Both the position numbers and the translations under genes were made by a program. This document shows, one piece after another, positions 1-5,439 of a stretch of DNA of 6,611 bases (position 1 is its first letter; the number at the start of each line of letters is the position of its first letter). The DNA comes from an uncultured Clostridia bacterium (GTDB taxonomy: Bacteria; Bacillota; Clostridia; Christensenellales; Borkfalkiaceae): NCBI GenBank assembly GCA_905235815.1, contig CAJOMT010000071.1, positions 1 through 6,611 of the forward strand, in the 5' to 3' direction. The notes below the pieces were generated by a model that did not search any database, was not told where the DNA came from, and worked only from the letters and a program-made list of their open reading frames with translations.

Positions 1-491
1 ACAGGCATGATTTTATAATTGAAGAAAGTAAGGCAAAACACGGTTTCATAAATTGTGCCGGTATAGAATCGCCGGGCCTGACTTCCGCTCCGGCGATAGC
101 CGAGTACGTAGTCGAAAATTTGGTCTCAAAACTTATAAATACAGATAAAAAAAGCAATTTTAACCCGACAAGGCGTGCAGATTATTTCTTTAAAAATCTT
201 TCTGATGAAGAAAAGAATGAAATAATAAAAGCAGATCCTCGCTATGGCAAAATAATATGTAGGTGTGAGCAGATCACTGAAGGAGAGATAGTGAGGGCAA
301 TAAAAGAAAATCCTCCTGCCAAAGATATCGACGCCGTCAAGAGAAGAACCAGAGCCGGAATGGGCAGATGTCAAGGCGGATTTTGTCAACCTTCCGTCGC
401 AGAAATTATAGCGAGAGAGTTGAATATGCCAATCGATGAAGTTACCAAAAAAGGCGGAGACTCATTGCTTTTGACGGGGAGAACAAAATGA
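1..491 (+). CDS. GlpA-like FAD-dependent glycerol-3-phosphate dehydrogenase, C-terminal part (5' end outside window)
   Basis: The reading frame is open from base 3, so the gene begins upstream; 162 residues are visible. The first ~40 residues, including GIESPGLTSAPAIAEYV, match the C-terminal end of a DAO-type FAD-binding domain. Then comes a BFD-like [2Fe-2S] domain with the pattern C-x-C (visible residues 86 and 88), 34 residues, C-x4-C (123 and 128), within ICRCEQ and GRCQGGFCQ. This layout is that of anaerobic glycerol-3-phosphate dehydrogenase subunit A and its clostridial relatives, which oxidise glycerol-3-phosphate to dihydroxyacetone phosphate. The BFD domain probably passes electrons to partner subunits. 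The stop overlaps the next start by 4 bases (ATGA), implying coupled translation with the downstream FAD oxidoreductase. The substrate is inferred from family and neighbours; another FAD-linked 2-hydroxyacid or amine dehydrogenase is possible because the catalytic N-terminal part is not visible. Confidence 0.85.
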   Translation, partial: RHDFIIEESKAKHGFINCAGIESPGLTSAPAIAEYVVENLVSKLINTDKKSNFNPTRRADYFFKNLSDEEKNEIIKADPRYGKIICRCEQITEGEIVRAIKENPPAKDIDAVKRRTRAGMGRCQGGFCQPSVAEIIARELNMPIDEVTKKGGDSLLLTGRTK

Positions 492-1735
492 CGGAATACG
501 ATATTGCCATAATAGGAGGAGGCCCCGCCGGACTTGCTGCGGCGGTTTCCGCCTATGATAACGGCGTAAAAAATATAATTATATTAGAAAGAGACGAGCG
601 ACTCGGCGGAATATTGAATCAATGTATTCATAACGGGTTTGGCTTAAACCGTTTTAAAGAGAGTCTATCAGGTCCCGAGTATGCCGACAGATTTATAAAA
701 GAAGTCGAAAGCAGAGAAATTGAAGTTCGTTTAAACACTATGGTGCTTTCTTTGTCGAAAGACAAAGAGATAACGGCTATCAATCCGCAAGACGGAGTAT
801 TTAAAATAAAGGCGAAAGCGGTAATACTCGCAATGGGTTGCAGAGAGCGTAGCAAGGGTGCGCTCAATATTGCCGGAACGAGGCCGGCGGGGATATATTC
901 TGCCGGAACTGCACAAAAGTACGTTAATTTAAAGGGCTATTTGCCTGGGAAAAACGTGGTAATTTTAGGTTCGGGCGATATAGGACTTATAATGGCGAGA
1001 AGAATGTCGTTAGAGGGCGCAAAAGTCCATGCCGTATTTGAAATAATGCCGTATTCGAGCGGTTTAAAGAGAAATATAGTTCAATGTTTAAACGACTTTG
1101 ATATTCCGCTGTATCTCAACCATACTATCGTAAAAATCGAAGGGAAAGACAGAGTCAGCGGCATAGTGGCGGCAGAGGTCGATGAGAATCGAAAACCAAT
1201 TAGCGGAACCGAAATGCATATCGATTGTGATACTGTCTTGTTTTCAGTAGGCTTGATACCTGAAAACGAATTGACGCTTATGGCGGGGATAAAACTTTCG
1301 CAAGGCACGAAAGGCGCTATAGTTTATCAAAACAGAGAGACTGAAGTAAGCGGTATTTTCGCATGCGGAAACGTGCTTCAAGTTCACGATTTGGTCGATT
1401 TCGTATCTGAAGAATCGGAGATAGCCGGTAAAGGCGCCGCAGAGTATGTAAAGGCAGGAGCGAAAGAACATAAATCTATCGACATAATAAACGGCAAAAA
1501 CATAAGTTACGTATTGCCGCAGAAGATAGATACCGATATTGTAGAGCCTGTCAAATTATTTTTCAGAGTTCGCAATACGTTTAAAAATTGTACTATAAAA
1601 GTTCTTTCTGGCGAAAGAGAGATAATTGCGAGAAAGAAAAAAGCTGCTGTTCCCGGAGAAATGGAAACCTTGATTTTAACAAAGGAAGTTTTAAGCGGTA
1701 TAAACGATAATTTGACCGTGGTTTTGGAGGAGTAA
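488..1735 (+). CDS. NAD(P)/FAD-dependent oxidoreductase, partner of the GlpA-like dehydrogenase
   Basis: A 415-residue flavoprotein. An N-terminal FAD-binding Rossmann motif GGGPAG is at residues 10-15, followed by the acidic end of beta-2 (LERDERLGG, 33-41). A second dinucleotide motif GSGDIG at 161-166 probably binds NAD(P)H. C46 in NQCIHNGFG and C118 in AMGCRERSKGA are conspicuous cysteines. A second FAD-contact segment, GIFACGN, is at 289-295. This is the pyridine nucleotide-disulfide oxidoreductase fold, related to GlpB-like and sarcosine-oxidase-alpha-like proteins found beside GlpA and DUF1667 genes in Clostridia. It starts inside the preceding stop (ATGA) and ends on the next start (TAATG), so the three genes are probably cotranslated and may form one complex. 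A likely role is moving electrons from the glycerol-3-phosphate dehydrogenase to NAD(P) or a quinone-independent acceptor; this is inference. The exact acceptor cannot be read from the sequence. Confidence 0.88.
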   Translation: MTEYDIAIIGGGPAGLAAAVSAYDNGVKNIIILERDERLGGILNQCIHNGFGLNRFKESLSGPEYADRFIKEVESREIEVRLNTMVLSLSKDKEITAINPQDGVFKIKAKAVILAMGCRERSKGALNIAGTRPAGIYSAGTAQKYVNLKGYLPGKNVVILGSGDIGLIMARRMSLEGAKVHAVFEIMPYSSGLKRNIVQCLNDFDIPLYLNHTIVKIEGKDRVSGIVAAEVDENRKPISGTEMHIDCDTVLFSVGLIPENELTLMAGIKLSQGTKGAIVYQNRETEVSGIFACGNVLQVHDLVDFVSEESEIAGKGAAEYVKAGAKEHKSIDIINGKNISYVLPQKIDTDIVEPVKLFFRVRNTFKNCTIKVLSGEREIIARKKKAAVPGEMETLILTKEVLSGINDNLTVVLEE

Positions 1736-2088
1736 TGGAAAGAAAAGAACTTACTTGCATAGAGTGTCCGGTCGGTTGTCAAATAGAAGTCGAACTCGAT
1801 GGCGGTAAAGTGGTTTCGGTTAAAGGCAACAGTTGTCCGAGAGGTAAAATGTATGCCGAAAACGAAGTCGTTTGTCCCAAGAGAGTGGTGACGAGTACGA
1901 TTAAAACCGATAGGGGAGAACTCGTTCCCGTAAAGACGGATAAACCGATAGAAAAATATAAAATGTTTGACGTAATGGGAATAATAAACGAGCGTATATG
2001 TAAGGCGCCTATTAAAATCGGCGATATTTTGATTGAAAATATTTGCGGCGACGCTAATTTAATAGCAACCGGAAATTCGACAAAATAA
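1735..2088 (+). CDS. DUF1667 (COG3862-like) CxxC-rich small protein
   Basis: A 117-residue soluble protein. Cysteines C8, C11, C15, C34 and C47 form CxxCxxxC-(18)-C-(12)-C, within CIECPVGC and NSCPRG; C89 and C104 follow. The spacing CxxCxxxC plus a later CPRG resembles the N-terminal [4Fe-4S] domain of molybdopterin oxidoreductases, so iron-sulfur binding is plausible, although the family has no settled function that I know of. It is the third gene of the GlpA-like/FAD-oxidoreductase/DUF1667 set, a conserved arrangement in anaerobic Firmicutes, which suggests an electron-transfer or assembly role in the glycerol-3-phosphate dehydrogenase system. The ATG overlaps the previous stop by one base, and GGAGG at 1727-1731 inside the upstream gene is a good ribosome binding site. 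Its stop codon lies inside the terminator stem. Confidence 0.85.
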   Translation: MERKELTCIECPVGCQIEVELDGGKVVSVKGNSCPRGKMYAENEVVCPKRVVTSTIKTDRGELVPVKTDKPIEKYKMFDVMGIINERICKAPIKIGDILIENICGDANLIATGNSTK

Positions 2089-2112
2089 GCGCCGCTAAAA
2101 AGCGGCGCTTAT
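2085..2112. terminator. Bidirectional intrinsic terminator between convergent genes
   Basis: A perfect 12-bp inverted repeat (ATAAGCGCCGCT / AGCGGCGCTTAT) surrounds an AAAA loop. On the - strand the stem is followed by a T-rich run (TTTTG), so it suits the small gene at 2129-2305 best. On the + strand the stem is very GC-rich but the tail (ATAAGAGTTT) is a poor U-tract, so + strand termination relies on the stem. The stop codon of the DUF1667 gene is part of the left arm. Confidence 0.85.
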
Positions 2113-2128
2113 AAGAGTTTACACAGAA

Positions 2129-2305
2129 TCAATCTTCCAAGTCGTCATAGTCGTCTGACTTTTTTTGTTTACAGATCGACGCCGCCTTGTTTTTAATTTG
2201 ATTTTGTCCGTCTTTAACGAGTTTTCTTGCTTTGTACGAATTAGCGACTATAAGTGCGCCACCGACAAGCCCCATTGCAAGACCGATTGCAAAATCCTTT
2301 TCCAT
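2129..2305 (-). CDS. Small single-pass membrane protein of unknown function (58 residues)
   Basis: The protein is 58 residues. The chosen ATG at 2305 is preceded by AAGGGGG (2316-2310) four bases upstream; the frame stays open further upstream but that extension has no such signal and runs into the ruvX promoter. Residues 5-22 (FAIGLAMGLVGGALIVAN) form a glycine-rich hydrophobic helix, probably a membrane segment. A basic stretch (SYKARKLVKDGQNQIKNK) follows, then an acidic tail (DDYDDLED). This resembles the very small YtxH-like or envelope-associated proteins of Firmicutes in layout only; I do not recognise the family with certainty. It is transcribed divergently from ruvX and converges on the DUF1667 gene. 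A weak SigE-like promoter lies upstream, so a sporulation role is possible but unproven. Confidence 0.72.
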   Translation of the reverse strand: MEKDFAIGLAMGLVGGALIVANSYKARKLVKDGQNQIKNKAASICKQKKSDDYDDLED

Positions 2306-2328
2306 TTTACCCCCTTCGTATTCTTCCG

Positions 2329-2357
2329 TTGACAGTATGCGAAAATTGGCGTAAAAT
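2329..2357 (+). promoter_or_regulatory. Sigma-A promoter of ruvX–DUF1292
   Basis: A perfect -35 box TTGACA (2329-2334) is separated by 17 bases from a -10 box TAAAAT (2352-2357). Transcription would start near 2364, leaving a ~45-base leader containing the ribosome binding site TAAGGAG. It is the best housekeeping promoter on the + strand of the window. Confidence 0.8.
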
Positions 2358-2361
2358 ATAC
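2332..2361 (-). promoter_or_regulatory. Candidate SigE-like promoter for the 58-residue membrane protein
   Basis: Read on the - strand there is GTATATT (2361-2355), a 15-base spacer, then CATACTGT (2339-2332). The Bacillus SigE consensus is roughly [GT][AC]ATATT, 13-15 bases, CATACA[ACT]T, so this is 6 of 7 and 6 of 8. Predicted start near 2325 keeps the AAGGGGG site in the mRNA. It overlaps the -35 box of the ruvX promoter. In AT-rich DNA such a match may arise by chance. Confidence 0.27.
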
Positions 2362-2395
2362 ATAAAATGTTGTAATAGGTCGAAAAACGTAAAAA

Positions 2396-2402
2396 TAAGG
2401 AG
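2396..2402 (+). promoter_or_regulatory. Ribosome binding site deciding the TTG start of ruvX
   Basis: TAAGGAG lies 7 bases before TTG at 2410. It fixes the start at that TTG rather than at an upstream in-frame ATG (2254), which lies before the promoter and within the divergent gene. Confidence 0.85.
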
Positions 2403-2409
2403 TAGCGAT

Positions 2410-2835
2410 TTGGGAAGAATAATTGCTTTCGATATAGGAGATAAAAGAATAGGTATTGCAATAAGCGATCCGTTCGGAGATATGGCGTTGCCGCTGGAAA
2501 CGTATTGGCGCAAAAATCTTAAAAAAGACGTAGAGTATCTGGTGAATTTGGCGAAGTCAAAGGATGCGGAAACTATCGTATGCGGATTGCCGGTGAACTT
2601 CGACGGCTCGGTTTCCGAGCAAACGCAAAAGACCGAGTTTTTTATTTCAGAATTGAAAAAAGCGACAGATATAGAAATAGTTACGGCAGACGAACGGTTT
2701 ACGACAAAAGAAGCGAGGCGCTTACTGTTAGAGGCAGATATGCGCCGTGATAAGAGAAAAGACGTGATTGATAAGATAGCTGCGTCGTATATATTGGAAG
2801 ATTATCTTGCTAAAATTAAAAATAAAGGAGAGTAA
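2410..2835 (+). CDS. ruvX: RuvX/YqgF-type putative pre-16S rRNA nuclease (Holliday junction resolvase-like)
   Basis: 141 residues from a TTG start, the normal length for the family. It has an RNase H-like fold with the hallmark motifs FDIGDKRIGIAISD (7-20, catalytic D8), CGLPVNFDG (58-66), ADERFTT (93-99, acidic pair) and KDVIDKIAA (117-125, D121). E. coli YqgF is implicated in 5' maturation of 16S rRNA; the older annotation is Holliday junction resolvase. It is cytoplasmic. In Bacillus the order alaS–yrzL–yrrK(ruvX)–yrzB(DUF1292) is conserved; here only the last two genes are kept together, with ruvX directly behind its own sigma-A promoter. All catalytic acidic residues are present. Confidence 0.93.
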   Translation: MGRIIAFDIGDKRIGIAISDPFGDMALPLETYWRKNLKKDVEYLVNLAKSKDAETIVCGLPVNFDGSVSEQTQKTEFFISELKKATDIEIVTADERFTTKEARRLLLEADMRRDKRKDVIDKIAASYILEDYLAKIKNKGE

Positions 2836-2836
2836 T

Positions 2837-3196
2837 ATGAGCGATTTTCAGGGCAATGACGACTTTGATGAAGTTATAGAACTTACGGGCGACGCCGGCG
2901 ACGTCTTAAAATTTATTCATATAGGTACAATAGAATATAAAGGCGGAAAGTACGTATTTTTTCAGCCGGCAGAAACAGAAGATGACGAAGAGGACGACGA
3001 AGTCGTGGTATTTGCAATGGGCAAAGAAAACGGCGAAGACGTTTTATTGCCGATCGATGACGACGACTTAATGACTGAAGTTTACGAAGAATTTATGCGT
3101 TTGTACGATATGGAAGAAAATGAAAATTGCAGTCGGAATTGTAATGCTTGCAATATGTGTAGCACTTGTCCGAAGTGCGCCAAAGATATAAAATGA
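2837..3196 (+). CDS. DUF1292 (YrzB-like) protein with a C-terminal six-cysteine tail
   Basis: 119 residues, very acidic. Residues ~10-92 match the DUF1292/YrzB layout: I-E-L-T-G at 14-18, an acidic linker (TEDDEEDDE, 47-55), a strand VVVFAMGKE, then DVLLPIDDDDLMTEVYEEFMRLYD. The function of DUF1292 is not established; YrzB sits with ruvX in Bacillus. The ATG is one base after the ruvX stop, with AAAGGAG (2824-2830) inside ruvX; a longer form from TTG at 2807 would add ten lysine-rich residues without a good ribosome site and is not preferred. The tail holds C98, C102, C105, C108, C111 and C114 (CxxxCxxCxxCxxCxxC), which is not part of the usual domain and may bind a metal or an Fe-S cluster. 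A hairpin with a T-run lies 22 bases after the stop. Confidence 0.88.
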   Translation: MSDFQGNDDFDEVIELTGDAGDVLKFIHIGTIEYKGGKYVFFQPAETEDDEEDDEVVVFAMGKENGEDVLLPIDDDDLMTEVYEEFMRLYDMEENENCSRNCNACNMCSTCPKCAKDIK

Positions 3197-3198
3197 CA

Positions 3199-3227
3199 AC
3201 ATAATTTTACATAATTCGACATACATA
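3199..3227 (+). promoter_or_regulatory. Candidate SigE-dependent promoter of sigK
   Basis: ACATAAT (3199-3205), a 14-base spacer and CATACATA (3220-3227) fit the Bacillus SigE consensus at 5 of 7 and 7 of 8 positions with ideal spacing. Bacillus sigK is known to be transcribed by SigE RNA polymerase with SpoIIID. The predicted start, about 3233-3235, falls on the GAGG ribosome site, so the leader would be only ~10 bases; this weakens the call unless initiation is slightly upstream. The -10 box is also the left arm of the hairpin at 3219-3248. Confidence 0.42.
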
Positions 3228-3253
3228 TTACTGAGGTAGTATGTATGTTTTTT
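3219..3253 (+). terminator. Terminator-like hairpin overlapping the sigK ribosome site and start codon
   Basis: ACATACATATTAC (3219-3231) pairs with GTAGTATGTATGT (3236-3248): 13 bp with one G·U pair (3228 with 3239) and a TGAG loop, followed by T's through 3253. It contains only three G-C pairs, so it is a modest terminator. It can end read-through from ruvX–DUF1292, and in any long transcript it would bury GAGG (3233-3236) and ATG (3245-3247) of sigK. The U-run is made of the first phenylalanine codons of sigK. Confidence 0.6.
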
Positions 3254-3946
3254 GATTTTTTGCACTTTTTAGCGGGGAAATTTATCTTCTTCTGTTCTTC
3301 GGTTGTCGGGGATTCGTTTCCAAAACCGCTAACCCCTGAAGAAGAGAAGAAATATTTGACTTTATACAGAGAAAATAACGACTTAAAAGCGAAGGATATT
3401 CTTATACGGCATAATTTAAGGCTGGTAGCGCATATAGCGAAGAAATATCAGGGCGCAGAAGACAGCGACGATTTGATATCCGTAGGCTCGATAGGTTTAA
3501 TAAAAGCGATAAACACATATACACCGAGCAAAGGAACGCAACTTTCGACGTATATGGCGAGATGTATAGAGAACGAAATTTTGATGCTTTTAAGGGCAAA
3601 TAAAAAGTATAAAGGCGTAATATCGCTTTCAGATCCCGTAGGGACGGACAAAGACGGAAACGAATTAACTTTGATGGATATCGTTTCCGAGCAAGATGAA
3701 AATCTGCTCGATAAGGTGGAGAACAAAATATTAAAAGACAAATTTATGGAAATAATAAAAGTTTGTCTTACCGAACGGGAGTATAAAATTATTTGTTTGA
3801 GATACGGATTAAAGGGCGGCAGACCTCTCGCTCAAAGGGAAGTGGCGGCGCTTATGAAAATTTCGCGTTCATACATATCGAGAATAGAGAAAAAAGCGAT
3901 AGAAAAAATTAAAGCAGAAATTAAAAAATACGATTTTTATATGTAA
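3245..3946 (+). CDS. sigK: Pro-sigma-K, mother-cell late sporulation sigma factor
   Basis: A 233-residue sigma-70 family protein. The N-terminal ~20 residues are hydrophobic (MFFDFLHFLAGKFIFFCSS), followed by DSFPKPLTPEEEKKYL, which aligns with the Bacillus SigK segment NAFPQPL…EEKKYL. The hydrophobic part is therefore a pro-sequence that would tether pro-SigK to the membrane until cleavage by the intramembrane protease SpoIVFB, expected near residues 17-19. Region 2 spans ~52-117: HNLRLVAHIAKKY, DDLISVGSIGLIKAI and STYMARCIENEILMLLR. Region 4 spans ~175-224: LTEREYKIICLRYGL and a helix-turn-helix ending SRSYISRIEKKAIEKI. The gene is uninterrupted, with no skin-type element. The ATG at 3245 has GAGG 8 bases upstream; an ATG at 3241 soon meets a stop. 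Active SigK would drive coat and mother-cell lysis genes. SigE, the closest alternative, lacks the FPxPL match. Confidence 0.9.
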   Translation: MFFDFLHFLAGKFIFFCSSVVGDSFPKPLTPEEEKKYLTLYRENNDLKAKDILIRHNLRLVAHIAKKYQGAEDSDDLISVGSIGLIKAINTYTPSKGTQLSTYMARCIENEILMLLRANKKYKGVISLSDPVGTDKDGNELTLMDIVSEQDENLLDKVENKILKDKFMEIIKVCLTEREYKIICLRYGLKGGRPLAQREVAALMKISRSYISRIEKKAIEKIKAEIKKYDFYM

Positions 3947-3959
3947 TATCCGAATTTAC

Positions 3960-3988
3960 TTGATTATTTTGTTAAAATAAGTTATTAT
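3960..3988 (+). promoter_or_regulatory. Candidate sigma-A promoter of rhamnulokinase gene
   Basis: TTGATT (3960-3965), 17 bases, TATTAT (3983-3988). The predicted start near 3995 would give a leader of only ~13 bases, with the ribosome site AAAGGAG (3995-4001) right at the 5' end. The spacer contains a small AT palindrome (TTATTTT-GTT-AAAATAA, 3964-3980) that could be an operator but is more likely low-complexity DNA. Confidence 0.45.
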
Positions 3989-4007
3989 TTAAACAAAGGA
4001 GAAAATT

Positions 4008-5393
4008 ATGAAATATTATCTTGCGATAGATATAGGTGCGTCAAGCGGCAGACATATTTTGTCTTATATAAAAGACGGAAAACTCGAACTCGAAGAAATT
4101 TACCGCTTTGAAAACGGAATGGAAGAAAAAGACGGACACTTGATTTGGGACTACAAGAAACTATTTGTCAACATTATCGAGGGGTTGAAAGAATGTAAAA
4201 AAGTCGGCAAAATTCCCGATAGTATCGGAATTGATACGTGGGGAGTGGACTATGCCTTGCTCGATAAAGACGATTGCGTTATTGGCGACGTCTTTGCATA
4301 CAGAGATTCGAGGACGGAAGATCCGATAAAAAGAGTTCACGAAATAGTGCCTTTTGAAAAGCTTTATAAAAGGACCGGCTCGCAATTTCAGATCTATAAT
4401 ACCGTTTACCAGTTATACGCCGATAAATTGACCGGCAAATTAGATAAAGCGGAAAGATTTTTGATGATGCCCGACTTTTTCAACTTTTTGCTTACCGGAG
4501 TCAAGAAAAATGAGTTTACCAATGCGTCGACAAGCGGCTTATTATCCGCCGCAACCCGCGATTGGGACTTTGACACGATCAAAGATTTAGAACTTCCCGA
4601 AAAACTTTTTAAAGAATTATCTCAGCCTGCTACTTTAGTCGGGAGGCTTAAACCGGAAATAGCGGCGGAAGTCGGGTTCGATACGAACGTCGTTTTACCG
4701 GCAACTCACGATACGGCAAGCGCGGTAATGGCAGTTCCCGAAACCGATATGCCTCTATACATATCGAGCGGTACTTGGTCCCTTCTCGGAATAGAAATAC
4801 CGAAGGCAATTTCGTCTGAGATAGCGTTGAAAGAAAATTTCACCAACGAGGGCGGATATAATAAATCGACAAGATTTTTGAAAAATATAATGGGACTTTG
4901 GATGATCCAAAGCGTAAGAAAAGAACACGATAAAAAATACAACTGGGCAGATTACGTTCGTTTAGCGGAAGAAGTAAAAGATTTTGACAGTATTGTGGAC
5001 GTAAACGACGCAAGATTTTTATCTCCCGAAAGTATGATAGGTGAAATTCAGTCTTACTGCATGGAAACCAATCAAAAAGTACCCGAAACTCCGGGTGAAT
5101 TGGCGCTATGCGTGTATGACAGTCTCGCTGTTTGCTATGCAAAAGCGATAGATAATCTGGAAAAGATTACGGGTTATAAGTTCAATACGATAAATATCGT
5201 CGGGGGAGGATGCCAAAACGACTATCTCAATAAACTCACCGCTAAAAAATCGGGGAGAAAAGTCGTATGCGGCCCCGTCGAAGCGACTGCAATCGGCAAC
5301 GTGCTCTCTCAACTGCTTTACGATAAGTCGGTAAAAGATATTATCGAGGCTAAAAAACTTGTTAAATCATCATTCAATTTAATAGAATATTAA
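4008..5393 (+). CDS. rhaB: Rhamnulokinase (FGGY carbohydrate kinase)
   Basis: 461 residues, close to the usual RhaB length. It phosphorylates L-rhamnulose with ATP to L-rhamnulose-1-phosphate, the second step of L-rhamnose use in the cytoplasm. Visible motifs in order: phosphate-1 loop DIGASSGR (8-15), GIDTWGVDYALLD (74-86), AYRDSRT (97-103), KRTGSQFQIYNTVYQL (121-136), the catalytic-base region ATHDTASAV (232-240, D235), ISSGTWSLLG (252-261), GGGCQN (399-404) and GPVEATAIGN (422-431). The GIDTWGVDY and FQIYNTVYQL segments are typical of RhaB rather than glycerol or xylulose kinase. AAAGGAG sits 6 bases before the ATG. No rhaA, rhaD or transporter gene is adjacent; the gene has its own promoter and terminator, so the rest of the pathway must lie elsewhere. 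Substrate could in principle be a related deoxyketose. Confidence 0.92.
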   Translation: MKYYLAIDIGASSGRHILSYIKDGKLELEEIYRFENGMEEKDGHLIWDYKKLFVNIIEGLKECKKVGKIPDSIGIDTWGVDYALLDKDDCVIGDVFAYRDSRTEDPIKRVHEIVPFEKLYKRTGSQFQIYNTVYQLYADKLTGKLDKAERFLMMPDFFNFLLTGVKKNEFTNASTSGLLSAATRDWDFDTIKDLELPEKLFKELSQPATLVGRLKPEIAAEVGFDTNVVLPATHDTASAVMAVPETDMPLYISSGTWSLLGIEIPKAISSEIALKENFTNEGGYNKSTRFLKNIMGLWMIQSVRKEHDKKYNWADYVRLAEEVKDFDSIVDVNDARFLSPESMIGEIQSYCMETNQKVPETPGELALCVYDSLAVCYAKAIDNLEKITGYKFNTINIVGGGCQNDYLNKLTAKKSGRKVVCGPVEATAIGNVLSQLLYDKSVKDIIEAKKLVKSSFNLIEY

Positions 5394-5402
5394 ATAATAC
5401 AG

Positions 5403-5439
5403 AAACGAGGCTATCGCTTGATGCGACAGCCTCGTTTTT
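5403..5439. terminator. Terminator shared by rhamnulokinase and the convergent SDR gene
   Basis: AAACGAGGCT (5403-5412) pairs with AGCCTCGTTT (5428-5437), with an A·C mismatch then four more pairs (TCGC/GCGA) and a TTGAT loop. T's at 5435-5439 make it a strong + strand terminator. The - strand tail (GTTTCTGTATT) is weaker. The SDR stop codon (5438-5440) overlaps the end of the T-run. Confidence 0.88.

Noticed and set aside
120..122. TTG at 120 as start of the first gene
   Set aside because: The frame is open upstream and the preceding residues match the conserved end of the FAD domain, so the gene is simply cut by the window edge.
2254..2409. N-terminal extension of ruvX to an upstream ATG
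   Set aside because: It lies before the sigma-A promoter and inside the divergent gene, has no ribosome site, and the family begins at the TTG at 2410 with a good TAAGGAG.
2306..2461. Longer form of the small - strand membrane protein (110 residues)
   Set aside because: The extension covers promoter DNA and part of ruvX, and only the ATG at 2305 has a strong ribosome site.
2807..2836. TTG start at 2807 for the DUF1292 gene
   Set aside because: It would overlap ruvX by 29 bases; AAAGGAG fits the ATG at 2837 and the added residues are not part of the family.
3402..3741. Open frames on the - strand across sigK and similar opposite-strand frames across the other genes
   Set aside because: No ribosome sites, no recognisable domains, and the + strand frame encodes a clear sigma factor or enzyme.
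3964..3980. AT-only palindrome (TTATTTT-GTT-AAAATAA) before the rhamnulokinase gene as an operator
   Set aside because: Seven-base AT palindromes are common in AT-rich intergenic DNA and no regulator gene is nearby; kept only as a remark in the promoter entry.
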